64,000 nucleotides of DNA from Novosphingobium ginsenosidimutans (GTDB lineage Bacteria; Pseudomonadota; Alphaproteobacteria; Sphingomonadales; Sphingomonadaceae). The stretch covers positions 744,001 through 808,000 of the forward strand of contig NZ_CP042345.1 in NCBI RefSeq assembly GCF_007954425.1, given 5' to 3'. A program made the translations under genes and the position numbers. Below are positions 33,626 through 42,919 of the stretch, piece by piece. The first letter of the stretch is position 1; the number at the start of each line of letters is the position of its first letter. The notes under the pieces are model-generated. The model saw only the letters and a list, made by a program, of their open reading frames with translations. It did no database searches and was not told where the DNA came from.

Positions 33626-36097
33626 CTAGAACTTGGTGCCGGCGCGCAGACCGATCGTGCGCGGGGTGATCGGCACGATGTAGGGCCGCTGATAGCACTG
33701 GCCGCACTGGACAAAGCGCGAGGACTGGCCCCGTTCATCCAGCAGGTTCGAGGCGTACAGTTCGATATTGAAGCTGTCCCACTCGATCCCGAGCGCCAGG
33801 TTCACCGTGGTGAAGTCCGGCAGCTCGCCCAGCTGGGCAGCCTGGGCAGCGCGAACGTCGCCACTGGCCGAACCCTGGTATGCCACGTTGATCTGGCCAT
33901 AGGGCTTCTTGTCACCCATGTCGGCCGTGTAGCGCATCGTGCCCGAGGCCTTGAACTTCGGCGTGATCGGCAGGCGGGTGCCCGTGGGCGACTGGATCGA
34001 GTTACCCGCCCCGGCACAAGTGAAGGTCGGATCGGCGATCGCACAGAGGTTCTTGGTGGTCTTGGCATCGGTGTAAGCCGCGGCCACCTGCAGGAACAGG
34101 CCGCCACCGTTGTAGCTCAGATCGGCATCGACGCCGCGAATGCGGGCATCGGGGCCGTTCTTGATCTCGGTGAAGCTGTTGGCGCCAAGGTAGGAGTACT
34201 GGAAATCATTCCAGTTCTGCTGATAGATCGCGCCGTTGAAGCGCAGGCCCCGCGCGAGAGTCGACTTCCAGCCCACTTCATAATTGATCAGGAAGTCGGC
34301 ATCGTACGGACCGACGTCGGCGCGGCGGTTGACGCCGCCCGGACGGAAGCCCTTCGAGGCTGTGGCATAGACCATCAGGTCGCTGGTGGCCTTCCACGAC
34401 AGGTTGAAGCGCCAGGTGAAGCCATCGTCCTTCACCCGAACTGGATCGACGCCCGAGCCGTTCCAGACGCCAAGGTTGGTGCAGGGCGTGCCATCGACCA
34501 CGCCCGGAGCCAGCGTGACGCCGGGCGTGCCGGCCACGGGGCGCAGGCGCGAACCGGTGGTGGTGAAGCAGCCAGCCACGCCGGTGCGCGAGGAACCGGC
34601 GCCATTGTAGGGCGTGTCAGAGTAGTTGCCGTTGGGATTGCGGCCAAAGCCGAAGAAGCCGATCAGCGTATTGTCGAACTTGTAAGCGCGCACCCCGGCG
34701 GTCAGCGTGACGTTCTGGAGCAGATCGTAGCTGAGTTCGCCAAAGGCGGCATAGTCGCGGTCAACGCGTTCCTGCTTGGTCAGCCACAGCGTGCCGGGCG
34801 AACCGTTGACCGAGACGAGCGGCCCGAGGTTTGCAACCTTGTAGTCCTGATAGATGTCGTTCGACTGGCGCTGGTAGAACACGCCGCCCACGAAGCGCAG
34901 CGGCTTGTCGGCCGGCGAAGCGATGCGCAGTTCCTGGCTGAGCTTCTTAAAGTGATCGCTGCCGATCACCTTCTGGCGCGGATCGATCGTGTTGCCGACC
35001 GAATCGAGGAAGTAGAAGTACGAAGCCAGGCCGCCAACCGAAGCGTAGAGCTGGTCATAGGCTTCCGAATAGTCGGTGTAGTCGCTCGAGCTGTCACGCT
35101 TGCGGTCGAGGTAGGCACCGGCATAGGTCACGTCCCAGCTGCCCAACTTGCCTTCGATCGTCAGCGCGGCCTGGATCCACTTGTCGTTGAGGTATTCCGG
35201 CGCAAAGCGCTGCAGCTTGAGATCGCCGACGCTGGGATCATAGGCATAGGAGCCCTGGCTGAGCATCTTCTGGTAGGTAACCGCCGGGGTCACCGTCCAG
35301 TTATCGTCAAGGTCGATCTTCAGCGCCGCGCGGGCACCGAAGGTTTCGGTCTCGTTGTAGTTTTCTTCGACAAAAGCGTTGTTGTTGACGCAGATTCCGC
35401 CCGGCTGGGGCAGGAAGCAGCGGCTGCCCGCGACATTGTCGATATAGCCGGCATCGCGCTGGTAGAAGGCGACCACGCGCAGGGCCATCATGTCATTGAT
35501 CGGCGCGTTGATCATGCCATCGAACTTGCCGCCGATCGCGCCGCCCTTGACGGTGTTGATCTCACCATCGAGCGAGCCTTCGAACCCGGCAGTGCTGGGC
35601 TTGTTGGTGATAATGCGGATCGTGCCGGCCTGCGACGAGGCGCCGTAAAGCGTGCCCTGCGGGCCCGACAGGCTCTCAATCCGGGCGATGTCATAGATGT
35701 GGACGTCAAGGTTGCCGCCGATCGTCGTCACCGGCTGTTCGTCGAGATAAACGCCGACCGAAGGCAGCGAGCCCGAGTGGTTGCCGTCCCCGCCCGATGC
35801 GACGCCGCGCATGTAGACCACGTTGGTGCCCGGAGTGCCGCCCGACTGGAACGAGACCGAGGGGAGCTGCTGGGCATAGCCCTTGAAGTCCGAGATGTTG
35901 AGCTGCTCAAGCTTGGCGGTGCCGAGCGCCTGGATCGAGATCGGAACGTTCTGAAGGTTTTCCGAGCGCTTCTGCGCGGTCACCACGATTTCGTTGCCAT
36001 CGGCCTCTTCCGCTTCCTGGGCCAGCGCCGGCATGGCGGTAAGGGCGGTGGAAGCAAGCAACAGCGCACCAGCGGTGCGGCGAACAGAAAACGTCAT
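33626..36097 (-). CDS. TonB-dependent receptor (sphingomonad type)
   Basis: An outer-membrane ligand-gated beta-barrel of about 823 residues. A signal peptide (GALLLASTALTAMPALAQ) is followed by the TonB box region GNEIVVTAQKRSE and the plug start NLQNVPISIQALG. The barrel closes with a terminal aromatic (..IGLRAGTKF). Such receptors import siderophores, cobalamin or, in sphingomonads, plant-derived carbohydrates and aromatics; the ligand is not readable from sequence. ATG 36097 is chosen because GGGG lies 9 nt upstream. It is alone on this strand with its own terminator. Confidence 0.88.
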   Translation of the reverse strand: MTFSVRRTAGALLLASTALTAMPALAQEAEEADGNEIVVTAQKRSENLQNVPISIQALGTAKLEQLNISDFKGYAQQLPSVSFQSGGTPGTNVVYMRGVASGGDGNHSGSLPSVGVYLDEQPVTTIGGNLDVHIYDIARIESLSGPQGTLYGASSQAGTIRIITNKPSTAGFEGSLDGEINTVKGGAIGGKFDGMINAPINDMMALRVVAFYQRDAGYIDNVAGSRCFLPQPGGICVNNNAFVEENYNETETFGARAALKIDLDDNWTVTPAVTYQKMLSQGSYAYDPSVGDLKLQRFAPEYLNDKWIQAALTIEGKLGSWDVTYAGAYLDRKRDSSSDYTDYSEAYDQLYASVGGLASYFYFLDSVGNTIDPRQKVIGSDHFKKLSQELRIASPADKPLRFVGGVFYQRQSNDIYQDYKVANLGPLVSVNGSPGTLWLTKQERVDRDYAAFGELSYDLLQNVTLTAGVRAYKFDNTLIGFFGFGRNPNGNYSDTPYNGAGSSRTGVAGCFTTTGSRLRPVAGTPGVTLAPGVVDGTPCTNLGVWNGSGVDPVRVKDDGFTWRFNLSWKATSDLMVYATASKGFRPGGVNRRADVGPYDADFLINYEVGWKSTLARGLRFNGAIYQQNWNDFQYSYLGANSFTEIKNGPDARIRGVDADLSYNGGGLFLQVAAAYTDAKTTKNLCAIADPTFTCAGAGNSIQSPTGTRLPITPKFKASGTMRYTADMGDKKPYGQINVAYQGSASGDVRAAQAAQLGELPDFTTVNLALGIEWDSFNIELYASNLLDERGQSSRFVQCGQCYQRPYIVPITPRTIGLRAGTKF

Positions 36098-36203
36098 CGA
36101 TACCCCATCCAACATTGCAATCCGGACTGTCTGATTCCGTACGCGGCGCAGGTCAAGCGGGGCCACCTAGACGTTCGTCGATCAGGTCCGCCGCGTGGCA
36201 GAA

Positions 36204-37814
36204 TTACAACGCTTCGGGAACCGCCGGATAGGCCGCGAGCACCGGCCCGAGCGCGGCCTTGAGCGGACCCAGCCAGGGCTCATAAGGCAAATGCGCCTCG
36301 GTCCCTTCACGGAAGATCGGGCGGCGGACCTGTTCCGAGCTGGGGGTGCGCACAGCCCGTTCGGTGCGGTGGAATTCCAGGCAGGCCTGCTCGAACGGCA
36401 GGCCGCAATAGTCGAGCAGCGCGCGGACCTCGGCCTCGGTGTCGTCAACCATGCTCTCGTAGATCACGCGGTGCACGCGGCCCGGCTCGACACGGTCCAG
36501 ATGTGCCATCAGCCGAACATAGTCGCGATAGTACCGCCCCATATCCTCCAGGCTGTAGCTGAAGGCCTGGCCCCGGGCGAAGTGCTGCTTGAAGTTGGAA
36601 AAGCAGCAGCCCAGCGGGTGCCGCCGCGCATCGATGATCTTCGCGTTCGGCAGCACCAGCATGATGAACACGACGTGCATCCAGTTGTTGGGCAGCTTGT
36701 CGATGAAGAACGGCCGCTCGGTCTTGCGCTGGATGCGGGTGCGCCGCAGGAACTCCTCGCCGCGCCGGGCCAATTGCTCGTGACTGAGTTCGGGCAGGCT
36801 CAGTGGATAATTGCCCTCGCGCCGGGCCAGCGCCGGGATGTCGGGCAATTCGGTTGTCCCTTCGACCTGGCTGTGGCTCGACAGGATCTGTTCAACCAGG
36901 GTCGAACCGGCGCGCGGCATGCCAAGCACGAAGATCGGGTCCGGCGCATCGCAGCCCTGCCCGGCGCGCGCGGCAAAGAATTCCGGAGTCGCCAGTTCGA
37001 TCAGCCGATCGACAAAGCGGGTGGTCTCATCCGCGTCATAATCCAGTTCAGTCCGGCGCAGGGCATTGCCGGCCGCGTAATGCGCAAAGCTCGCCTCGGC
37101 CTCGCCCCGATCCTCAAGCGCCTTGCCCAGCGCGAAATCGAGGTGGAAGCGGTCTTCCTTGGCCACCCCGCCCTGCTCGAGCGCCGCTTCCATCGCGGCG
37201 ATATCGGCTTCGGTGAACTTGACGGTCTTGAGATTGGCCAGGCTCCACCAGGCTTCGCCAAGGGTGGGCATCAGTTCGATCGCCTTGCGATAGGCGCCGA
37301 TCCCGTCATCCAGCCGCCCCACTGTCTTGAGCATATGGCCAAAGCTCATCCAGACGCGCGGCTGGTTGGGCGCCTGGGCCAGAACGCGGTCATACAGCGT
37401 GATTGCCTCGTCAAACTCACCGATCCGGCCAAGCGCCGCCGCCTGCAGGTTGGCATGGCCGGGATTATCGGGCTCTTCCTCGGTCACCCGGTTCAGCTCG
37501 GCAATCGCCTCGGCCGGGCGGTTCTGGCGATAGAGCACAAGCGCCAGGTTGGCGCGCGCGGGGGTGAAGGCCGGGGCCAGTTCCAACGCGCGGCGCAGCA
37601 GGTTTTCCGCATCGCCATAGCGCCCGATCCGCCCGGCGAGTTCGGCGAAGAGCCGGATCGCGAAAACGTCGAGCGGATCCTCTTTCAGGTGCGCGCGCAG
37701 CAACGGCTCGGCAACCGGCAGATCGTTCTCGTTCATCGCCATCGCGGCCTGGATCAGCCGCGGATGATAGCGGCCAGCGCGGGCCAGCCAGGATTGATTG
37801 ATCTGCGTGCTCAT
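36204..37814 (-). CDS. TPR-repeat sulfotransferase family protein
   Basis: About 536 residues. The N-terminal half is a chain of TPR-like helices (LVLYRQNRPAEAIAELNRV, AITLYDRVLAQAPNQP...), and the C-terminal half is a P-loop sulfotransferase domain with 5'-PSB motif GMPRAGSTLVEQILSSHSQVEG and later LPNNWMHVVFIMLVLPNAKI. It is probably cytoplasmic and uses PAPS or is a related sulfotransferase-like enzyme. The acceptor is unknown. ATG 37814 is preferred to 37832. It is divergent from the amino-acid permease gene. Confidence 0.8.
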   Translation of the reverse strand: MSTQINQSWLARAGRYHPRLIQAAMAMNENDLPVAEPLLRAHLKEDPLDVFAIRLFAELAGRIGRYGDAENLLRRALELAPAFTPARANLALVLYRQNRPAEAIAELNRVTEEEPDNPGHANLQAAALGRIGEFDEAITLYDRVLAQAPNQPRVWMSFGHMLKTVGRLDDGIGAYRKAIELMPTLGEAWWSLANLKTVKFTEADIAAMEAALEQGGVAKEDRFHLDFALGKALEDRGEAEASFAHYAAGNALRRTELDYDADETTRFVDRLIELATPEFFAARAGQGCDAPDPIFVLGMPRAGSTLVEQILSSHSQVEGTTELPDIPALARREGNYPLSLPELSHEQLARRGEEFLRRTRIQRKTERPFFIDKLPNNWMHVVFIMLVLPNAKIIDARRHPLGCCFSNFKQHFARGQAFSYSLEDMGRYYRDYVRLMAHLDRVEPGRVHRVIYESMVDDTEAEVRALLDYCGLPFEQACLEFHRTERAVRTPSSEQVRRPIFREGTEAHLPYEPWLGPLKAALGPVLAAYPAVPEAL

Positions 37815-37884
37815 GCAGCGCCCAAGAAACATGGTGACGCGGCGCGATCAAGCGATAGGTTGCCCGGCGAAGGGGATAAGGCCG

Positions 37885-39183
37885 ATGGAACGCAAGTTGG
37901 GGTATTGGGCGCTGCTGGCGCTCGTCATCGGTAACATGGTGGGATCGGGGATCTATATCCTGCCCGCGCAGCTTGCCCCGCTCGGCTGGAACCAATTCGC
38001 CGGCTGGGGTATCACGATCGTCGGCGCGCTGGCCCTGGCGCGGGTTTTTGCGTCGCTCGGCGCGCGGTTGCCACTCGCTGGCGGACCCTATGCCTATGCC
38101 ACGGCGGCTTTCGGACCGCTGGCCGGCTTCACCACGGCCTGGGCCTATTGGGTGATGAGCTGGGTCGGCAATGCCGCCGTCGCCGTCGCCGTGGTCAGCG
38201 CCCTGTCATTGATCTTCCCGGCGCTCGGCACGACGACCGGCGCGCCTGCCTTGCTGGCGGTTGGCTGTGTCTGGATCGTTACCTTCATAAATATCCGCGG
38301 CGTGCGCGAGGCGGGACGGTTGCAGGAAGTGACCGTGGTGCTGAAGCTGCTGCCGCTGGTCGCGCTGATCGGCATCGCGGTGTGGCTGTGGCTGACCGGT
38401 TCGCCGCGTGCACCCGATCCCGGCGTGCCCTTCACTGCGGACAATGTCGCGCTGGCCGCAGGCCTGACCTTCTGGGGTTTTCTTGGCCTTGAGGCAGCCA
38501 CGGTTCCCGCCGACAAGGTCGAGAACCCCGGCCGCAATATCGCCCGCGCCACCGTGATGGGCGTCATCCTGACCGGCCTGGTCTACTTCGGCATTTCCTT
38601 CGCCTTTGCCCTCTTCATGCCGGTGAGCGAGGCCGCCGCCAGCCCGGCCCCGATTGCCAGCTTCCTGGGCAGGTACCTGGGCAGCGACGTGGCGATTGCA
38701 GTCGCGCTATTCGCCGCGATCAGCGCCTTCGGCACGCTCAACGGCTGGGTGCTGGTCCAGGCCGAGATGCCCTGGGCCATGGCCAAAGGCGGGGTTTTCC
38801 CGGCCTGGTTCGGGGTGGAAGGCAAGCACGGCACCCCGGTCCGCTCGCATCTGGTGTCAAGCGGACTGCTCAGCGGCATCACCCTGCTCAATTACCAGAA
38901 GGGTATGACCGACCTGTTCGGCTTTATCGCCTCGGTCAGTCTTTCGGCTGGCCTCGTCGCCTACCTGATGGCCGCGCTGGCCGCGCTGCGGCTGGCGCGC
39001 GACAACACGCTGACGCTGCTGGCCGCTTTGGTCGCGGTCGCCTTCTTCTGCTGGGCCGAATATGGCCTGGGCGGCGAGGCGATCACCTATGCCGCGCTGC
39101 TGATCGGCGCGGGTCTGCCGGTGTACTGGGCAGTGCAAAAGAACCGCCAGCTAGCCTCCTCCCCCTCGATGGGGGAGGGATAG
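37885..39183 (+). CDS. Amino-acid/polyamine permease (APC superfamily)
   Basis: A 432-residue polytopic inner-membrane transporter with about 12 hydrophobic segments. Helix 1 has the APC motif IGNMVGSGIYILPAQLAPLG, and the substrate-site GSG sequence is intact. Helix 6 contains GFLGLEAATVPADKVENP. The arrangement is close to the AdiC/PotE basic amino-acid/polyamine type, but the substrate is not proven. ATG 37885 follows AAGGGGATAAGG. The last residues (ASSPSMGEG) are encoded inside a palindromic repeat. Confidence 0.85.
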   Translation: MERKLGYWALLALVIGNMVGSGIYILPAQLAPLGWNQFAGWGITIVGALALARVFASLGARLPLAGGPYAYATAAFGPLAGFTTAWAYWVMSWVGNAAVAVAVVSALSLIFPALGTTTGAPALLAVGCVWIVTFINIRGVREAGRLQEVTVVLKLLPLVALIGIAVWLWLTGSPRAPDPGVPFTADNVALAAGLTFWGFLGLEAATVPADKVENPGRNIARATVMGVILTGLVYFGISFAFALFMPVSEAAASPAPIASFLGRYLGSDVAIAVALFAAISAFGTLNGWVLVQAEMPWAMAKGGVFPAWFGVEGKHGTPVRSHLVSSGLLSGITLLNYQKGMTDLFGFIASVSLSAGLVAYLMAALAALRLARDNTLTLLAALVAVAFFCWAEYGLGGEAITYAALLIGAGLPVYWAVQKNRQLASSPSMGEG

Positions 39184-39333
39184 CGAAGCTTGGCTGCATG
39201 GCAGACTATCGCAGCTTGGGTGGGGGTGATCTTGCCGCTAACCATTACGCTGCGGGTGAACACACCCCCATCCAACTACGACTAGCGAGCAAGCTCGCAA
39301 GTCTGCGTATCCTTCCCCCATCAAGGGGGAAGG
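39158..39333. repeat. Long imperfect inverted repeat between two convergent genes
   Basis: The left end has a hairpin CCTCCCCC-TCGAT-GGGGGAGG (39158-39178), the right end CCTTCCCCC-ATCAA-GGGGGAAGG (39311-39333), and the two halves are approximately inverted copies of each other. Inner segments GGTGGGGGTG (39219) and CACCCCCATCC (39263) also pair. It spans the end of the permease gene and reaches to 2 bp from the stop of the oxidoreductase gene. Confidence 0.7.
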
Positions 39334-39334
39334 G

Positions 39335-40933
39335 TCAGGAACGCAAGAGCTTCCTGATCAGCGGGCGGTCGGCCAGGATGGCATGGGCCGCGTTGTGGCC
39401 GGGCGCGCCGGTCACGCCGCCGCCGGGATGGGTGCCCGCGCCGCACATGTAGAGGCCCTTGATGGGCCCGCGATAGTCGCCATGCCCCAGCACCGGGCGC
39501 GCCGCCCACAGTTGGTCGATCCCCATCGTGCCGTGCATGATATCGCCGCCGATCAGCCCGAACTTGCGCTCAAGATCCCACGGCGAGTGAATCTGCGTGG
39601 CGATCACGCTTTTCCTGAAGTTCGGCGCGTGATCGTTGACCGTGTCGATGATCAGGTCCGCCACCTTCTCGCGATTGGCATCCCAATCGACCGTCGGATC
39701 GAATTGCTGGCAGAACAGCGAAGCGACGTGGCAACCCGGCGGGGCGAGGCTGTCGTCCACGGTCGAGGGGATCTTGATCTCGACAATCGGCTTCTTTGAC
39801 CAGCCATGCTGCTGGGCATCGATGAAGGCCTGGTCCATGTAATCCATGCCCGGGGCGATGATGATCCCGGCGGTGTGATGCTCGGCCTGCTCCTTGCCTG
39901 GCAGCACTGAGAAGTCGGGCAGTTCGGACAGCGCCACGTTCATCCGGAAGGTGCCCGAGCAGGTCTTGAAGCCCTTGATCCGGCGCTGGAAGTCCTCATC
40001 CAGATCGCTCTGGTCAACCAGCTGGCGATAGAGGAGCGCGGGGCCGGCATTGGAGGCGACGATCGGCGCGATCAGCTCTTCACCGCTTTCCAGCTTCACG
40101 CCCTGGACCTTGCCGTTGTTGACCAGGACCTGTGCAACGGGTGCCTCAAGGCTGATCTCGACGCCCTGGTCTTCGCAGGCGCGGGCCATGGCCTGAGTGA
40201 TCGCGCCCATCCCGCCGACCGAGTGGCCCCAGGCACCCAGCTTGCCGTTCACTTCGCCGAACACGTGGTGCAGCAGGACATAGGCCGAACCCGGCGTCGA
40301 GACGCCAGCATAGTTGCCGACTACGGCATCGAAGGCGAAGGCGGACTGGACATAGTCATGCTCGAACCAGCCATCGAGGAACTGGCGGGCCGACTTGGTG
40401 AAGATGTCGAGCAGGTCGCGCTGGACCGACAGGTCAAGGTTGGCCATCGGCCAGCCTTGCTTGGCCGCCGCGACCAGCGAGGCCAGGCCCCCGCCGACGT
40501 TGGGCGGGATCTGCAAGGACAGGTCACGCAGCACGTTGGCGACCTTTTCCAATGCCGCATCGTACTTGGGATAGGCTTTGGCGTCGTGCTTGGAGAAGCG
40601 CGCGAACTCCGCCTCGGTCCGGCCGGGGCCGCCACCCAGCTTCACGTAATCGTTCTCGAACGGGAAGAAGTTGCTGATCGTCCGCTCGATCACGCGGTAG
40701 CCGTAATCGTGCAGTCGCATGTCGGCGATTACCTTCGGCCGCAGCAGGCTGACCGTGTAGCTGGCGGTCGAATTGCGGAAGCCGGGATGGAACTCCTCGG
40801 TTACCGCCGCCCCGCCGACGATGTGGCGCCGCTCCAGCACCCGCACTCGCATCCCCGCGCGAGCAAGGTAGAAGGCACAGGTCAGGCCGTTGTGGCCGCC
40901 GCCGATGATCAGTGCGTCGTAAGTCTTGGTCAC
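39335..40933 (-). CDS. PYROXD2-like FAD-dependent oxidoreductase
   Basis: A 532-residue flavoprotein of the phytoene-desaturase-related family. The FAD Rossmann motif is YDALIIGGGHNGLTCAFYLARAGMRVRVLERR, followed by GGAAVTEEFHPGFRNSTASY, a second conserved motif GGMGAITQAMAR, and the C-terminal CGAGTHPGGGVTGAPGHNAA. The substrate is unknown. ATG-less start: GTG at 40933 has GGGGAAG upstream and avoids the repeat, whereas the longer frame starts inside a palindrome. It is the second gene downstream of the Rieske oxygenase, from which an inverted repeat separates it. Confidence 0.88.
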   Translation of the reverse strand: MTKTYDALIIGGGHNGLTCAFYLARAGMRVRVLERRHIVGGAAVTEEFHPGFRNSTASYTVSLLRPKVIADMRLHDYGYRVIERTISNFFPFENDYVKLGGGPGRTEAEFARFSKHDAKAYPKYDAALEKVANVLRDLSLQIPPNVGGGLASLVAAAKQGWPMANLDLSVQRDLLDIFTKSARQFLDGWFEHDYVQSAFAFDAVVGNYAGVSTPGSAYVLLHHVFGEVNGKLGAWGHSVGGMGAITQAMARACEDQGVEISLEAPVAQVLVNNGKVQGVKLESGEELIAPIVASNAGPALLYRQLVDQSDLDEDFQRRIKGFKTCSGTFRMNVALSELPDFSVLPGKEQAEHHTAGIIIAPGMDYMDQAFIDAQQHGWSKKPIVEIKIPSTVDDSLAPPGCHVASLFCQQFDPTVDWDANREKVADLIIDTVNDHAPNFRKSVIATQIHSPWDLERKFGLIGGDIMHGTMGIDQLWAARPVLGHGDYRGPIKGLYMCGAGTHPGGGVTGAPGHNAAHAILADRPLIRKLLRS

Positions 40934-40951
40934 TTCGTTCTTCCCCAGTTT

Positions 40952-41033
40952 CGTCACCCCGGACTCGATCCGGGGTCCCGCTGCCACTCCGCCTCAGGAA
41001 GAAGCGGGACCCCGGGTCGAGCCCGGGGTGACG
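40952..41033. repeat. CGTCACCCC palindrome (family 3, copy 1)
   Basis: 31-bp arms (40952-40982 and 41003-41033) begin CGTCACCCCGG and end GGGGTCCCGCT; they pair with two mismatches around a 20-nt spacer. The same arms with a 22-nt spacer recur at 60930-61013. It lies between the Rieske and oxidoreductase genes, so a transcript through it would carry a very stable hairpin. Confidence 0.88.
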
Positions 41034-41040
41034 GGACCTG

Positions 41041-42231
41041 CTAGTTGTGCTTCGTCTTGCTCCATCCCGGCGCCGGTTGGAACGGTTGGCGCGCCTCCGG
41101 GATCAGCGCCCGGATCTTGCGGGCAAAGCTGCGCAGGCAAACCTCGCTCTTGCCGATCGGGCCGTTGCCGTAGGTCTTGCTCTGCATGCCCTGCTGGACG
41201 CGGGTGATCAGCCAGGTATCCTCGGCATTGACCACCCGGTTGATCCGCCAGTTGGCATAGCGCGCCAGCTTCATCTCACGCCGGCTGTCTGGCAGGGCAT
41301 AGGCCACTTCGCGCAGCAGGCACTCGGTCGGCGAAATCGGCAGCCACTGCATGAAGTCGATCTGGTCGGCGTAGATGTCGAAGGCCATGTTCGGCCACAG
41401 CTTGTAATAGAGCCAGCGGCCGTGGGCTTCCTCGGGCAGGTGCTCCACGCGCGGCAGGTGGCTGCGATAGAAGCGCTCCCAGAAGTTCTGCTTCTCGTTC
41501 TTGACCACGTCGCCATAGAGCCGGTCGGCCCAGCCGTGGGCCTCGATCCGATAGGTCTTGCCGACCAGCCGGGTCAGGCCGTCATGCGCGACCGGGATGT
41601 GCAGGTTGTCCGAATAGTTGTCGCCCACGTTCTTCCAGTTGACCCCGCGCGGGCGCAGCCGGACCGGGGCCATCCGCTCCATCTCTTCAAAGCGGTACTG
41701 GCTGACTTCGCCCTCGAACGGCGCCATCATCTCGGTCACGGTCGGGAAGCCGCCGGGGGCCAGGTTGACGAAGATGAAGCCGTGCCAGACCTCGGTCGCG
41801 ACCGGCACCAGCCCATTTTCTTCCAGCTTCAGCGCCGGATATTCGCTCTTCATCGGCACGCCCGAAAGGCGCCCATCGGTCTCATAGGCCCAGGCGTGAT
41901 AAGGGCAGACCAGCTTCCTGGCGCAGCCCATCGGCCCTTCGACCAGCCGCATCGCGCGGTGACGGCAGACATTGGTGAAGGCGCGCACCCCGCCGTCGTC
42001 ACCCCGGATCACCACCACGCTTTCGCCCAGGTAATCGATCGTCTGGTAATCGCCGGGGCTTGGGATCTCGTTGACGTGGCAGACGATCTGCCACGACGGG
42101 CGGATCACCCGTTCCATCTCAAGGTCGAAGAACTCGCGGTCGTGATAGATCCAGCCGGGCAGGCTGAAATCGGCATCGGGATCGACCTCGGGCCCGTCGA
42201 TCTCGGCGACGATGGCTTCCAGCTTGCCCAA
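41041..42231 (-). CDS. Aromatic-ring-hydroxylating dioxygenase, alpha subunit (Rieske)
   Basis: A 396-residue Rieske non-haem iron oxygenase. The 2Fe-2S ligands are C89, H91, C109 and H112 (CRH...CPYH). The mononuclear iron motif is D208-N-L-H211-x4-H216, and the bridging residue is the Asp usual for aromatic dioxygenases, not the Glu found in CntA/GbcA-type amine oxygenases. The frame starts with TTG at 42231, 8 nt after GAGGGAG. No reductase or ferredoxin gene is adjacent. It is divergent from a BetI-like regulator across a 24-bp dyad and upstream of the PYROXD2-like gene. Confidence 0.88.
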   Translation of the reverse strand: MGKLEAIVAEIDGPEVDPDADFSLPGWIYHDREFFDLEMERVIRPSWQIVCHVNEIPSPGDYQTIDYLGESVVVIRGDDGGVRAFTNVCRHRAMRLVEGPMGCARKLVCPYHAWAYETDGRLSGVPMKSEYPALKLEENGLVPVATEVWHGFIFVNLAPGGFPTVTEMMAPFEGEVSQYRFEEMERMAPVRLRPRGVNWKNVGDNYSDNLHIPVAHDGLTRLVGKTYRIEAHGWADRLYGDVVKNEKQNFWERFYRSHLPRVEHLPEEAHGRWLYYKLWPNMAFDIYADQIDFMQWLPISPTECLLREVAYALPDSRREMKLARYANWRINRVVNAEDTWLITRVQQGMQSKTYGNGPIGKSEVCLRSFARKIRALIPEARQPFQPAPGWSKTKHN

Positions 42232-42249
42232 GTCACGACTCCCTCAAAC

Positions 42250-42273
42250 CTTGTTGGACGCTCGTACAACAAG
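42250..42273. promoter_or_regulatory. 24-bp palindromic operator between Rieske gene and TetR gene
   Basis: Arms CTTGTTG and CAACAAG surround ACG-CT-CGT; the dyad has only one mismatched pair besides the two-base centre. It lies in the 49-bp gap between the two divergent starts (42231 and 42281), fitting control of both genes by the adjacent regulator. Confidence 0.75.
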
Positions 42274-42280
42274 TGCTAGG

Positions 42281-42919
42281 ATGCCGCAAGTGACCACCCA
42301 GCCCGCCTTCCGCCGGTCAGAACCCGATGCGCGCCGCCTGAGCCTGATCGAGGCCTGCGCCCGCGTGCTGGCGCGCGAGGGGATCGCCGGGGCGAGCGTG
42401 CGGACCATCGCAGTCGAGGCGGGCGTGTCGGCCGGGCTGGTCGGGCATTACTTCGCAGGCGTCGATGCGCTGATCGCGGCGACCTATGCCCATACCGGCG
42501 CGCGGGTTGACGCGGCGCTGGAGGCGGCGGTTAGAGCGGCGGGTGAGGACCCGCGCGCGCGGCTGGAAGCCTTCGTCACTGCCAGCTTCGCCGCGCCGAT
42601 CGCCGATCCCGAGCTGCTGGCGACCTGGATCGCCTTCTGGAGCCTGGTTCGCGCCCGGCCAGAGATCGCCGCGCTGCATGACGAGCAGTACGGCGGCTTC
42701 CGCGGCCAGCTGGAAGGGCTGCTGGCCGATTGCGGCCTGCCCGCCACGGCGCTGCGCCGCACAGCCATCGCCATCACTGCGCTGGTCGATGGGCTGTGGC
42801 TGGAGCTATGCCTCTCACCCCGCGAGCTGGCGGCAGACGAAGCCGCCGCCATTGCCCGCGATGCGTTGGCCGCGCTTACTTCGACAGCACTTACTTGGAC
42901 AGCGCCGGCAGCAGGCTGA
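42281..42919 (+). CDS. BetI-like TetR family regulator
   Basis: About 212 residues. The helix-turn-helix reads LAREGIAGASVRTIAVEAGVSAGLVGHYFAGVDALI, and the C-terminal domain keeps the BetI-type pattern WIAFWSLVRARPEIAALHDEQY. BetI senses choline; here the gene faces a Rieske oxygenase, so the ligand may instead be its substrate. ATG 42281 is chosen because earlier in-frame codons lie over the operator. Its 3' end overlaps the convergent M20 gene by 29 bp. Confidence 0.85.
   Translation: MPQVTTQPAFRRSEPDARRLSLIEACARVLAREGIAGASVRTIAVEAGVSAGLVGHYFAGVDALIAATYAHTGARVDAALEAAVRAAGEDPRARLEAFVTASFAAPIADPELLATWIAFWSLVRARPEIAALHDEQYGGFRGQLEGLLADCGLPATALRRTAIAITALVDGLWLELCLSPRELAADEAAAIARDALAALTSTALTWTAPAAG

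Noticed and set aside
40934..40987. Longer start of the PYROXD2-like protein
   Set aside because: That extension is encoded by the CGTCACCCC palindrome; the GTG at 40933 has a proper ribosome binding site.
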